This document shows positions 11,125 through 21,211 of a DNA stretch of 64,000 nt, piece after piece. The stretch is taken from positions 22,160,259 through 22,224,258 of the forward strand of contig NC_080714.1 of assembly GCF_019097595.1 (NCBI RefSeq). Reading direction: 5' to 3'. Within the stretch, counting starts at the first letter, position 1. Each line of letters opens with the position of its first letter. The position numbers and the translations under genes are program-made. Source of the stretch: Hemibagrus wyckioides. Its lineage: Eukaryota > Chordata > Actinopteri > Siluriformes > Bagridae. Below the pieces are notes generated by a model. That model was not told the DNA's origin. It made no database searches and was given only the letters and a program-made list of their open reading frames with translations.

Positions 11125-12196
11125 CAGCGGTTTTAAGGCCTTCTCTGCTGGCCTAAACAGCAGTGATCTGAATCAGTGACTTGCATTTTAATATATTTAA
11201 TATATTTATGAATGTATATTAAATTATTCCCAATATTCCCAATATTTCATAGATTTCCTCTTGGTTGCGCTGCTTCCAGTAGTGTATATTTATGATAAGA
11301 GTATTTATCCAATCATATTTCAGCCAGTGGCTGACATCCTGTGTTGCCAGAATGGAAATCTGCCTTAAGGCCTTCAGAATCAATAGTGCAGGTACCCATA
11401 GCTTAAAATAAGTGCCAATGAAATTGTTACCTTAACCAATCAGATTTCGAGTTGGCGTCACTGGGGCCGTCTAGCAGGCATACGATTACGTCAGCAATTT
11501 CCCGTCCTTTGATTGGATAGTTGGTAGTCAGAGGCAGCGAGAGATTGCAGTTTGCTACATACATCAAGAATGTCTTTTTGAGAAAGGTAACTGTAATAAA
11601 ATTGACTATTGCTTGTGAGGTGTGAAATACTGTAGCTTAATTTCTTTTTTACTTTGTTATTTAATGGTTGATTAGTATCTATTGCTGTGGCATCCAGGGG
11701 TGATTTTCATTTAAGGGGGGGCTCAGCCCCCAATGAGGGTATAATAGTAAAAAAAAATAAAATAAATAAAATAAAGGTTTGACTAACAGGGTAACGTATT
11801 GCAGCATTCCACTGTATTGCATAGATGTGCATAACATTTGACTACTGAACAAGCCAAATACGAGTCTTCCTGATCACACACACACACACACACTTGTCCT
11901 CTGGTCCTTGCTCTGTGACTGCGGGTAGAAGAACGCGCTGAAAGACAGGGAAGAGCCGAAGTTTGCTGCCGTTTTCATATGAAATTTAAAGGGGACTGAG
12001 GCGATCACCAATTTGTGTACAGTTTATGGAGAATCGCAGAATTTTAGGAGGGCTGAGTAGAAATGGTAGGGGGTCTAAAGCCCCCTAAAATGGCCTAGCG
12101 ATGCCCATGGTGGCGCCACAATGATGGTATAGAGGTGGAATAATTCAGGAAGGACACCAGTGAAGGCCTACGTGTGAAATTCACGGCCTGCCACTG
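11125..12196 (+). mobile_element. hAT-type element (family 2) inside exon 2 of pseudogene B
   Basis: The element is flanked by the 8-bp duplication GTTAAAAC (11117-11124 and 12197-12204), diagnostic for the hAT superfamily. Its termini are CAGCGG and CCACTG, with AGGCCTTC close to both ends. Removing it rejoins exon 2 of the receptor. It carries a nested hAT of another family at 11695-12109 and no transposase frame. Confidence 0.85.
11695..12109 (+). mobile_element. hAT-type element (family 1) nested in family 2
   Basis: It starts CAGGGGTGATT and ends GATGCCCATG, with flanks GTGGCATC and GTGGCGCC that agree at 6 of 8 bases as an eroded 8-bp target duplication. A (CA)n run lies near 11876-11893. 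The same junction occurs at 2296/2297, so the nested composite existed before both copies arose. Confidence 0.65.
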
Positions 12197-12797
12197 GTTA
12201 AAACACTGCAACAGTCAATTATGCACACACTGTAAAGTGTGCTCTGGATCAACCTACAGAACGGACTGACGGCATTTCTCCCCTGTGCTGTGTGTGATGA
12301 ACGTGAAGACATGTTCATTCCTTTCATTCCTGTAACGTAACACTAGATAACCTCTTCTAAAATGCATTTCAGGTAATGGATTACATGTAAAGTATAAGTG
12401 TTCATACACTTCAGATGCACTCTGTGAGCCTTTGACAGGATATTATTGTACAAAAACTCAGGGTGAGAGCTGCAGAAAAGCCAGAGAGCAATCCATCTGC
12501 CTTCCTGCTCAAAACATCCACCAGAATGGTTAGCATTTTAACATTATCTGTGATATACCTGGTAAATTTAATTAAAATTCCTCTGTATTCATTCAAACAG
12601 TTTTATGAAATATGTAATTCTTTACAGGAAAAGCTTCAATGGATACAGTATGTAAGAAATGCCCGGAGAAGACATATTCACATGGTTAATGTATGCGCTG
12701 TAAATATATTTATTTACAGATGTAAGTCTTTGGGGCAGATAAAAATCACACAGGGAACACTGTAGAGTGATGCAGCGTGGGGGATGCAGATTGTACC

Positions 12798-12962
12798 TAA
12801 TGTATCTCAGTTCTACATGTTATTTTGTAAGGGAAGAGAAAAAGATATCACCTAGAGTTATAACAGAAAAATTATATAAGGAAAAAAGCAGAAGGTAAAA
12901 GAGCAAATGTACATTTTCATTTATGTCATTTGGCAGACAAACAGGAAATCTCTTTCATCTCC
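12798..12962 (+). repeat. Paralogous 3' flank of pseudogene B
   Basis: The sequence matches 31738-31906 downstream of gene C (TGTATCTCAG...AGACAAACAGGAAAT). It is the start of a shared intergenic block that continues after the LINE insertions at 13986-14026 and 16352-16622. Confidence 0.8.
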
Positions 12963-13985
12963 CGAGTCTTCTTCTTCTCCTTTCGGCTTTTCCCTTCAGG
13001 GGTCACCACAGCAAATCATCTCTCTCCACCTTTCCCCATCATATTCAGTCACTAATCTCTTTCAGATTGCCTCTTCTACATAGGATGTAGTCTACCTGTG
13101 TGCTCCTACCTCCACTCTTGTAAGTCACTCTATGCTCCTCCCTCTTCTGAAAATAAGTGTTAACCACAGCCATGTCCATCCTCTTAGCAAAGTCCACTAT
13201 CATCTGTCCTTCAAGGTTCCTTTCCTTAACTCCAAACTTGCCCATCACCTCCTCATCACCTGTGTTCCCCTCACCAACATGTCCATTAAAATCTGCTCCT
13301 ATCACCACTCTCTCACCCGTGGGAATAGTCTCTACCACCTCATCTAATTCACTCCAGAATCTCTCTTTCTCCTCTAACTCACAACCTACCTGTGGGGCAT
13401 AACCACTAACATTCAACATCACCCCTTCAACCTCTAACTTCAGACTCATCACCCTGTCTGACACACTCATCACCTCCAGAACATTCCTCACAAACTCCTC
13501 CTTCAGGACCACACCTACCCCATTTCTCTTACTATCCACACCATGATAAAACAGCTTGAATCCTGCTCCTATACTACGAGCCTTGCTACCCTTCCACCTG
13601 GTCTCCTGTACACACAGTATATCCACCTTTCTTCTCTCCATCATCCTTCCTTCTCTCCATCAGCCAGCTCTCTACCTTTCCCTGTCATAGTACCAACAGT
13701 CAGAGTTCCTATTCTCAGTCCTACACTCTTATCTTTCCTCTTCTCTCTCTGTCTATGTACCCTCCTTCCTCCTCTACATCTTCGACCAACAGTAGCCCAA
13801 TTTCCACCAGCACCCTGTAGGTCAATGGCGCCGATGGCGGTCATTGTTAACCCAGGCCTCAACCGATCCGGTATGAAATGAGTACTGATTCGCATGGTTA
13901 AATTTGGCAATGTTTTGCACCTGATGCCCTTCCTGATGCAACCCTCTCTATTTATCCAGGCTTGGGATAAATGTCACTAGACTGT
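12963..13985 (-). mobile_element. RTE-like LINE, internally deleted, minus strand
   Basis: The 3' end (12963 to about 13050, CTTCTTCTTCTCC...CAGGGGTCACCACAGC) matches the end of the fragment at 49871-50301. The rest is the 5' region with an APE-type endonuclease. Paralogous host sequence resumes near 13986. The reverse transcriptase is missing between the 3' tail and the endonuclease. Precise ends are uncertain by about 20 bp. Confidence 0.75.
13066..13850 (-). pseudogene. RTE-like apurinic endonuclease domain
   Basis: Two overlapping minus-strand frames encode an APE/exonuclease III fold of the kind annotated in fish as craniofacial development protein 2-like. The order is a short leader with LRIGTLTVGTMTGKGRELA, then MERRKVDILCVQETRWKG, a GADFNGHVG motif with the catalytic Asp/Asn pair, and TQVDYILCRR near the end. 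A frame change near 13640 separates the leader from the core. No reverse transcriptase follows, so the product could not mobilise itself. Confidence 0.75.
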
Positions 13986-16336
13986 GACCCCATGAAATAA
14001 TCTGCCCAGGTATGATGCAGATAACTCATTCATTGTCTCCCGCTTATCCGTAGCCGGGTCGCGGGGGCAGCAGTCTAAGCAGGGATGCCCAGACTTCCTT
14101 CTCCCTAGCCACCCCTCTTCCGGGGGAATTCCAAGGCATTCCCAGGTTAGCCGAGAGACATAGTCCCTCCAGCATGTCCTGGGTCTTCCCTGGGGTCTCT
14201 TCCCGGTTGGGCATGCCCGGAACACCTCCCCTGGGAGACGTCCAGGAGGCATCTGAAACAGATGCCCAAACCACCTCAACTGGCCCCTTTCGATGTAGAG
14301 GAGCAGCGGCTCTACTCCGAGCTCCTCCCAGGTGACAGAGCTCCTTACCCTATCTCTAAGGGAATGCCCCGCCACCTTGCGAAGAAAACTCATTTCAGCC
14401 GCCTGTATCCGAGATCTTGTCCTTTTGGTCATGACCCAAAGCTCATGACCATAAGTAAGAGTAGGAACGTAGATTGACTGGTAAATCGAGAGCTTCGCCT
14501 TTCGGCTCAGCTCCTTCTTCACCACAACAGACCAGTACATGGACCGCATTGCTGCTGCCGCTGCACCAATCCGTCTGTCAATCTCACGCTCCATCCTTCC
14601 CTCACTTGTAAACAAAACCCCGAGATACTTAAACTCCTCCACTTGAGGAAGGAACACCCCTCCAACCTGGAGGGGACAAGCCACCTTTTTCCGGTCGAGA
14701 ACCATGGCCACGGATTTGGAGGTGCTGATCCTCATCCCAGCCACTTCGCACTCGGCTGCGAACTGCCCCAGCGCACGCTGTAAGTCCTGGCTCGAAGGAG
14801 CCAACAGGACAACGTCATCTGCAAAAAGCAGAGACGAAATCCTATGGTCCCCAAACCGGACTCCCTCCCAGAGCACCTCCCACAGGATGCCACGAGGGAC
14901 TCGGTCGAATGCCTTCTCCAAGTCCACAAAACACATGTGGACTGGTTGGGCAAACTCCCATGAACCCTCAAGCACCCTGTGAAGGGTATAGAGCTGGTCC
15001 AGTCTCCCACGACTAGGACGAAACCCGCATTGTTCCTCCTGAATCCGTGGTTCGACTAAAGGATGGACTCTCCTCTCCAGTACCCTGGAATAGACTTTCC
15101 CTGGGAGGCTGAGGAGTGTGATCCCCCTATAGTTGGAACACACCCTCCAATCCCTCTTCTTAAAAAGAGGGACCACCACCCCGGTCGGCCAGTCCAGAGG
15201 CACTGTCCCTGACTGCCACGCTATTTTGCAGAGACATGTCAGCCAAGACAGCCCCACAACATCCAGAGACTTAAGGTACTCAGGGCGAATCTCATCCACT
15301 CCCGGCGCCTTGCCACCAAGGAGCTGCTGGACTACCTCAGTGACTTCAGCTTGGGTAATGGATGAATCTACCTCTGAGTCCTCAGCCTCTGCTTCCTCTA
15401 TGGAAGGTGTGTCAGTAGGATTGAGGAGATCCTCGAAGTATTCCTTCCACCTTCCAACAATATCCCCAGTCAAGGTCAGCGACTCTCCACCAGCACCATA
15501 CACAGTGCTGGCAGAGAGCTGCTTACCCCCCCTGAGGCGCCGGACAGTCTGCCAGAATTTCCCCGAGGCCAACCGATAGTCCTTCTCCATGGCCTCCCCG
15601 AACTCCTCCCAGACCCGAGTTTTTGCTTGCACAACCACCCAGGCTGCAGCTTGCTTGGCCTGCCGGTACTCATCAGCTGCCTCCGGAGTACCATGAGCCA
15701 ACCAGGCTCAATAGGTCAGATGACATAACCACAAAGTCGATCATCGACCTCCAGCCTAAGGTGTCCTGGTACCACGTGTACTGATGGGCACCCTTATGCT
15801 TGAACATGGTGTTCGTTATGGACAGACTGTGACTAGCACAGAAGTCCAATAACAAAACACCACTTGAGTTCAGATCAGGGGGGCCGTTCCTCCCAATCAC
15901 GCCCCTCCAGGTAACACTGTCATTACCCACATGGGCGTTGAAGTCCCCCAGTATAACTATGGAGTCCCCAGACGGGGCACCTTCCAGCACCCCTCGTAGG
16001 GTCTCCAAGAAGGTTGGGTACTCCACACTGCTGTTCGGCCCGTAAGCCGAAACAACAGTGAGGCCCCTATCCCCCACCCGAAGGCGCAGGGAAACCACCC
16101 TCTCGTTTACTGGGGAAAACTCCAACACATGGTGGCTGAGCTCGGGGGCTATAAGCAAGCCCACCCCAGCCCGCCGCCTCTCACCATGAGGTAGTCCAGA
16201 GTAGTAGAGGGTCCAACCTCTCTCAAGGAGTTGGGTTCCATCGCCCAGGCTGTGCGTGGAGGCGAGCCAGACTATCTCTAGCCAGTACCGCTCAGCCTCC
16301 CCCACCAGCTCAGGCTCCTTCCCCCCAGTGATGGAT
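13977..16336 (-). pseudogene. LINE endonuclease-reverse transcriptase polyprotein
   Basis: The endonuclease part (about 15690-16336) includes [10 protein letters not shown]. The reverse transcriptase part (14027-15701) includes GVVVPLFKKRDWRVCSNYRGI, FVDLEKAFDRVP and the catalytic FADD box, then a C-terminal region ending near RPQGRPRTCWRDYV. The first and second halves are in different frames and overlap near 15690. A segment between FDRVPRG and the FADD box is shorter than usual for the family. The last codons at 13977-14026 belong to flanking DNA. Confidence 0.82.
14027..16336 (-). mobile_element. 5'-truncated LINE (I/Nimb-like), minus strand
   Basis: This 2310-bp LINE has a perfect 15-bp target duplication, ATGATGCAGATAACT, at 14012-14026 and 16337-16351. 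Removing it rejoins intergenic sequence that is continuous in the paralogous block near 31.95 kb. It encodes the endonuclease and reverse transcriptase of a family very common in fishes. The clade label is from general resemblance only. Confidence 0.88.
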
Positions 16337-16351
16337 ATGATGCAGATAACT

Positions 16352-16622
16352 TCTACTTTCAAATCTAATCACTAGATTACATTATGGACATTTTTACTCT
16401 TCCTGCATGTCTAGACTTCCTGATTAACAATCTTCAAAGGGCAGTGAGTGAGACTTTTATAAGTATTAAACAATTAAGCAACACAGTTTCTTGTAAAGTC
16501 ATTGACACTGATTACCTGTTACATGTCAGAGAAACAGCTGAAATGCAGCTCATCAAGAAAATTCTTTCAATAGCTATGCAGTAGATAGAGAGTATTGCTG
16601 AAAAACACCTACAATATTTGTA
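16352..16622 (+). repeat. Paralogous intergenic block, copy 1
   Basis: The block matches 31977-32232 with small indels (TTTTTACTCTTCCTGCAT through GCTGAAAAACACCTA). In this unit it breaks off at 16622, where gypsy copy 2 begins. The 66-codon ORF inside is not a gene. Confidence 0.8.
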
Positions 16623-16675
16623 GGACAGTTAACCCCCAAGTTAAATCATCCGTGGATTATTTCGCTAATTTAATT

Positions 16676-17391
16676 AAGGAAGTGTTTGAATACCCGGCGG
16701 GAGGCAAGGATGTTTCCGTTCAGCTGCTGGAATTACGCCAGGGGGTGGACACAGCTGCGGATTATGCTATAAAATTCCGCACGTTGGCAGCGCAGTCGGG
16801 ATGGAATGCTACTGCTCTCATGGTGGTTTCCGCGAGGGGCTCAACCCGGATTTACAAGCAGAAATGGCATGCCGCGACACAAAAGTCACGTTGTCTCAAT
16901 ACATTTCCACAGCCATCCGTCTGGATAACCTGCGCCGCCAACACCGACCTACAGCCACCACCTCACGCCCCCTGCCGCGTTATAAAATGGAAGTGCAACT
17001 GTACACAGAGGATCATTCTGAACCCATGCAACTGGGAAGGGCTCGAGTCACAGCGGAGGAGCGTAAATGGCGTACTAAACACAACCTCTGCTTCTACTGT
17101 GGGAAACATAGAGTGCTCCAATGTCCTGAAAAACCATCTACGCCACAGGTAGAAACCATAGTACGCTTATCCAAAGTTTCTCTTCCGGCATATCTCCTCT
17201 TTGCTCATTCTCAGTTTTTTGTCACAGCATTAATTGACTCAGGCTCGGCGGTCAACCTCATGGACGAGACTCTGGTGCGCGATCTTCACATCCCCACAGT
17301 CCCATGCATACCATACATACATACATCGTCCATGCCTCGCTACTTCTATCAAAAGCCCAGCTTCGTCCAGCCCCACTTCACTCCCTCCTGA
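16676..17391 (+). pseudogene. gypsy copy 2 gag and protease remnant
   Basis: Frames at 16595-17152 and 16801-17391 together encode Gag with a damaged zinc knuckle (CFYCGK, then a shortened spacing to the distal Cys) and the protease motif [12 protein letters not shown] near 17230-17270. A frame change occurs near 16800. After about 17310 the sequence jumps to a position roughly 250 bp further along copy 1. Confidence 0.8.
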
Positions 17392-19531
17392 ATACTACGA
17401 CCTACGTGAGGTTTTCACTAAGGAAAAGGCAACCAGGCTCCCACCACACAGGCCATGGGATTGCACCATAGAACTCCTCCCCAACGCCGTACCACCCAAG
17501 AACCAAGTTTACCCTCTCTCCATCCCGGAAAAAAAGGCTATGGAGGACTACATTGAAGAGGCCCTTGCAGCAGGTTATATACGGCCCTCTACATCTCCGG
17601 CGGTGGCAGGCTTCTTCTTTGTGGAAAAGAAGGATGGAGGGCTCCGACCATGCATTGACTATCGCGGTTTGAACGCTTATCACAGTGCCTTACCCATATC
17701 CTCTCCCCTTAGTTCCAGCCGCCCCTGAACAGCTACAAGGGGCCAAAGTATTCACTAAACTCGATCTACGCAGTGCCTACAACCTGATCAGGATAAGAGA
17801 AGGAGACGAATGGAAGACTGCTTTCCACACCACTAATGGACACTACGAGTACCTAGTCATGCCTTACGGACTCACTAATGCCCCGGCGGTGTTTCAATCC
17901 ATGATAAACGAAATATTCAGGGACATGCTCCACAGCCACGTAATAGCCTACATTGACGACATTTTGATTTACTCATCAGACTTGAAACAACATGTTTCCC
18001 ACGTTCGAGCAGTCCTCCACCGCCTGGCTACCCATAACCTCTTCGTGAAGTTGGAAAAGTGTGAGTTCCACCGCTCCTCCATCACATTTCTTGGTTACGT
18101 GATCTCTCAAAAGGGAGTGGAGATGGACCAGTCCAAAGTGTCTGCGATCATGTCCTGGCCTGAGCCCACCAATGTGAAAGGCCTCCAGTGATTCCTGGGG
18201 TTTGCTAACTTTTATCGCCGTTTCATTCGGAACTATAGCACCATAGCCAGTCCTCTAACCTCGTTGTTAAAGGGTAAACCACAGAAACTAAAGTGGACTG
18301 ATCAAGCCCGAACAGCCTTCAATAAGCTTAAGCACAGCTTCTCCTCCGCCCCTATACTCCGTCACACATGACCGGATTTACCTTTTACAGTGGAGGTGGA
18401 CGCCTCGAACAGCGGGGTGGGGTCAGTACTCTCTCAACGCCAGCCAGAGTCAGGCAAACTACATCCATGTGCCTTCTACTCTCGAAAACTAACACCGGCA
18501 GAATTGAATTACGACGTGGGCAACAAGGAACTTGTAGCTATGAAGGTTGCTCTGGAAGAGTGGAGACATTGGTTGGAGGGGGCAGCTCACCCGTTCCTCA
18601 TTCTCACTGATCACCGTAACCTTGCGTATTTCCGAGAAGCAAAATGCCTTAATTCACGCCAAGCCAGGTAGGCATTATTTTTCTCACGGTTCAAGTTCAC
18701 GGTCACCTATTGTCCCGGCTCGAAGAATGGAAAAGCAGATGCTCTCTCCAGAATTCATGAGGTCAGTGAGTCACCCTCACACCCTAATAATATCCTCCCA
18801 CCATCTGTTTTAGTAGCCCCCATTCGTGGGGATATCATAGGAGAAATTGAACAGGCTTACACATCCGAGGCTCCACCCCCAAATTGTCCACCCTCCAAGC
18901 GTTATGTCCCCACCACGTTCCGTCTAAGACTGATCAGGTGGACACACGAAAGCCCCAGCTCCGGCCACCCAGGCATCCATCGTACGGCCCAATTGCTGCG
19001 TCAAACCTTTTGGTGGCCTTCTCTTCACGTAAACAGGTGATTCAAGCCAATCACCGACGCCAACCCCATCCTACCTACCAAGTGGGTCAAAAGGTTTGGT
19101 TATCCACTCGCAACCTGAAACTCAAACTGCCCTGTCGTAAGCTCAGCCCCAGATTCATCGGTCCCTTCAAAATTATTCGCCAGGTTAATCCCGTTTCATT
19201 TCGCCTAGAGCTGCCTGCCTCTTACCGCCTCGCACCCACTTTTCATGTTTCTCTGCTCAAGCCCTATCACGAGCCACAAACCGCGGGCCCCACTGCCCAT
19301 GAGCCACCCCCTCCCCTTGACATTGACGGTTCCCTCGCCTATCGGGTTCACACCATCCTTAACTCACGTCGTCAGGGCCGCCGCCTCCAATACTTGGTGG
19401 ACTGGGAGGGATATGGCCCGGAGGAGCGCTGCTGGGTCAATGCACATGACATCCTGGACCCCGCTCTCATAGAAGAATTTCACCTGAACTTTCCCCACAG
19501 ACCCGCTCCTCGCCCGAGGGGACGCCCTTGA
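17392..19531 (+). pseudogene. gypsy copy 2 reverse transcriptase, RNase H and chromodomain remnants
   Basis: Successive frames cover the reverse transcriptase (17400-18191, with YIDD at about 17950-17961), RNase H (18390-18671), an HHCC fragment (up to about 19025) and, after the internal deletion, the integrase tail and chromodomain (19030-19531). An inserted base near 17683 breaks the reverse transcriptase, and stops at 18189, 18368 and 18668 interrupt the rest. No part could yield an active enzyme. Confidence 0.82.
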
Positions 19532-19569
19532 CGCCGAACACCTGGAGGTGTTCTTAGACGGGGGGGTTC

Positions 19570-19925
19570 TGTCACGAGGCCTGAACACCAGAGGGAGCCA
19601 TCGCCCGAATATTAACTGTTTCTGCTCACTTCCGGTTCAGTGACGTATAAGAGCAGCACGCTATCTCAGTCACATCGCGAAGCATTGTTTCCTTAGTGTT
19701 ACCTGCCAAGCCTTGATTTAGCTATTATCTAGTTTCCTCGTGTATGACCCTGCTTGTTTTCTTCTGACTTCGTTTTCTGGACTAGTGTTTTGGTTTTGAC
19801 TTTTTCTACGTAGCTTTCTGGTTTTGACCCTGTTTTTCCGTGACCTCGACCAAGATCTTAGCCTTCGGCCCTTTACATTATCTGCGAATGGATTCTAATG
19901 CTCCTATGTCTGACGAGACGTTACA
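19570..19925 (+). repeat. 3' LTR of gypsy copy 2
   Basis: This 356-bp LTR begins TGTCAC and ends GTTACA. It is clearly diverged from the LTR of copy 1, so the two copies are not a recent pair. Confidence 0.88.
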
Positions 19926-20240
19926 TCATGTCATCTAGTAGCTAAATGCCACATTTAATCCTCCCTATATCGTGCACTATCAAAATCACCACAAAAATGG
20001 GTGTTTTTAAATATCCAGGTCACAATTGTGAATTCCATATTTTTTGGACCGCTTGATTTGTCACAAGGCAAAATGAAATGATATTTTTGCTGTCGACGTG
20101 GATTTTATACTGTAGGTTCTTTAAACTTGGTAGCAGGGAGTCAGCAAAAACCCCGCCTTTGACTTCACTACAGATAGCAATGTACTGCACTAAAGGAAAG
20201 GGGAAAAACAGGAGGTGTGTCCAGGGAGGACTCGCTGTTG
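19926..20240 (+). promoter_or_regulatory. Upstream promoter region of receptor gene A
   Basis: The block is conserved with 32651-32920 and 37887-37951 upstream of gene D. Shared stretches include ATATCCAGGTC, CTTGATTTGTCACAAGGC, AACTTGGTAGC and ACCCCGCCT. Conservation next to the first exon suggests promoter function, although recent duplication alone could also explain it. Confidence 0.55.
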
Positions 20241-20265
20241 TATTATACATGCAGAAACAGAAACT
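20241..20265 (+). promoter_or_regulatory. TATA-like box and ISRE-like motif of gene A
   Basis: TATTATAC lies at 20241-20248. GAAACAGAAACT at 20254-20265 fits the GAAANNGAAACT core bound by IRF and ISGF3 factors. Both elements occur at the same spacing upstream of gene D (37952-37976). Confidence 0.5.
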
Positions 20266-20372
20266 AGACAAGCATATCTAAAATTCAGTCCGAGGGACAT
20301 GTTTACTTCTTAATCAACTGAATGCTCATTTTTGCACCGGAAGCAGAGGGTGTAAACAGATGACACGGCCAA
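20266..20372 (+). other. Probable non-coding first exon of gene A
   Basis: The segment is conserved with 37977-38084 and ends CCAA|GTAAGAAT, a good splice donor, in both copies. Conservation falls after the donor, where a (GT)n run follows. The start is inferred from the TATA-like box. Confidence 0.5.
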
Positions 20373-20935
20373 GTAAGAATCTATACTGTGTGTGTGTGTG
20401 TTCTCAATGCCATGTCTGTATTTTTTGACATATTCACTGTGTACTGGGGTGGTATCAGCTGTTAGAGGAAAATAATCAAGTTCATTTCTTTTTAATGTCA
20501 TCCTCGGTCAGGTTTTATTCCTTAATAGCCTTTACAATTACCAAATATTGTAAACACATTTTTTTAAGTAAAATCATTAAGAAGAAATATTTTACTGTTT
20601 GCTGTAATACTTGTGGAGCTTGACCAATTTAGCCATTTACTTTTTATAGTCAGATAGTATTTGTTCTGTATGCCTACTTTTTTTTATTTTCTGTTTCCCA
20701 AAGCCTAAACCTTTACTCAAAGCCTTTACTTAAACTCAAGAAGAATAACCTAATAGTAAATTCAGATATACTCTCACCATCCATGTTATTAAGAACAAAT
20801 GTATGTGTGAGAGGGTTATATTGGTAGATTGATAGGAAGAAATATGTAGAGAGAGAGAACTTTGTTGTTATTTTTATAACAGAAATCCTTATAGACAGAT
20901 TCATATATCCTAAAACATTTGCTTTTCTTTTTCAG
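20373..20935. other. Intron 1 of gene A
   Basis: The sequence is paralogous to the start and end of intron 1 of gene D (38085-38170 and from 45037). No mobile element is recognised in it, in contrast to gene D. Confidence 0.45.
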
Positions 20936-21211
20936 ATTCTTCTCCAACAAATTTGAATCCTTGACAAAAATCGAGAAAGTCTAATACAGCTTTAAAACAA
21001 TTCATAATCTGCATCAGCAAATATCTCCAGAATTGAAATTTCCAATTTAACCAGAATCGGAGTAGGACTACCTACAATGGGAAACTTGAAACTGATGACC
21101 TGGAAGCAGATGAACTGAACAGAAAGCAATGTGGCAGACCATGAAGAGGGGAGAAAACATTATTTTTATTTTTATTTTTATTTTTTGAGCCATCTTATCA
21201 GCACTTTTGCA

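Larger units (their letters stand above)
11107..12775 (+). pseudogene. TNFRSF14/CD40-like receptor pseudogene (locus B)
   Basis: Exons 2 to 5 of a receptor close to gene C can be read. Exon 2 is 11107-11124 plus 12205 to about 12315, interrupted by a hAT. Exon 3 is 12373-12528, exon 4 starts at 12628, and exon 5 starts at 12720. Exon 3 keeps the 156-nt length, flanking splice sites and cysteines. Exon 4 has an in-frame TAA (TCACATGGTTAA) and exon 5 a TAG soon after GGAACACTG. Exon 2 has lost several codons after ATCAACCTAC. The first coding exon (signal peptide and first cysteine module) is missing through a deletion relative to gene C. The transmembrane part is also absent. It is certainly non-functional. 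Confidence 0.88.
16623..19925 (+). mobile_element. Ty3/gypsy chromodomain retrotransposon, copy 2 (decayed)
   Basis: It is a relative of copy 1 and lacks a 5' LTR. It starts within gag, with more N-terminal gag than copy 1, and ends at a full 3' LTR (19570-19925). Part of the protease region is deleted near 17310. A deletion of about 700 bp near 19028 removes most of the integrase core and joins the HHCC domain to the C-terminal region. Several stops are CGA to TGA or TGG to TAG changes (18189, 18368, 18668), typical of methyl-CpG or C-to-T decay. No 5' target duplication can be found because the left end is lost. Confidence 0.9.
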
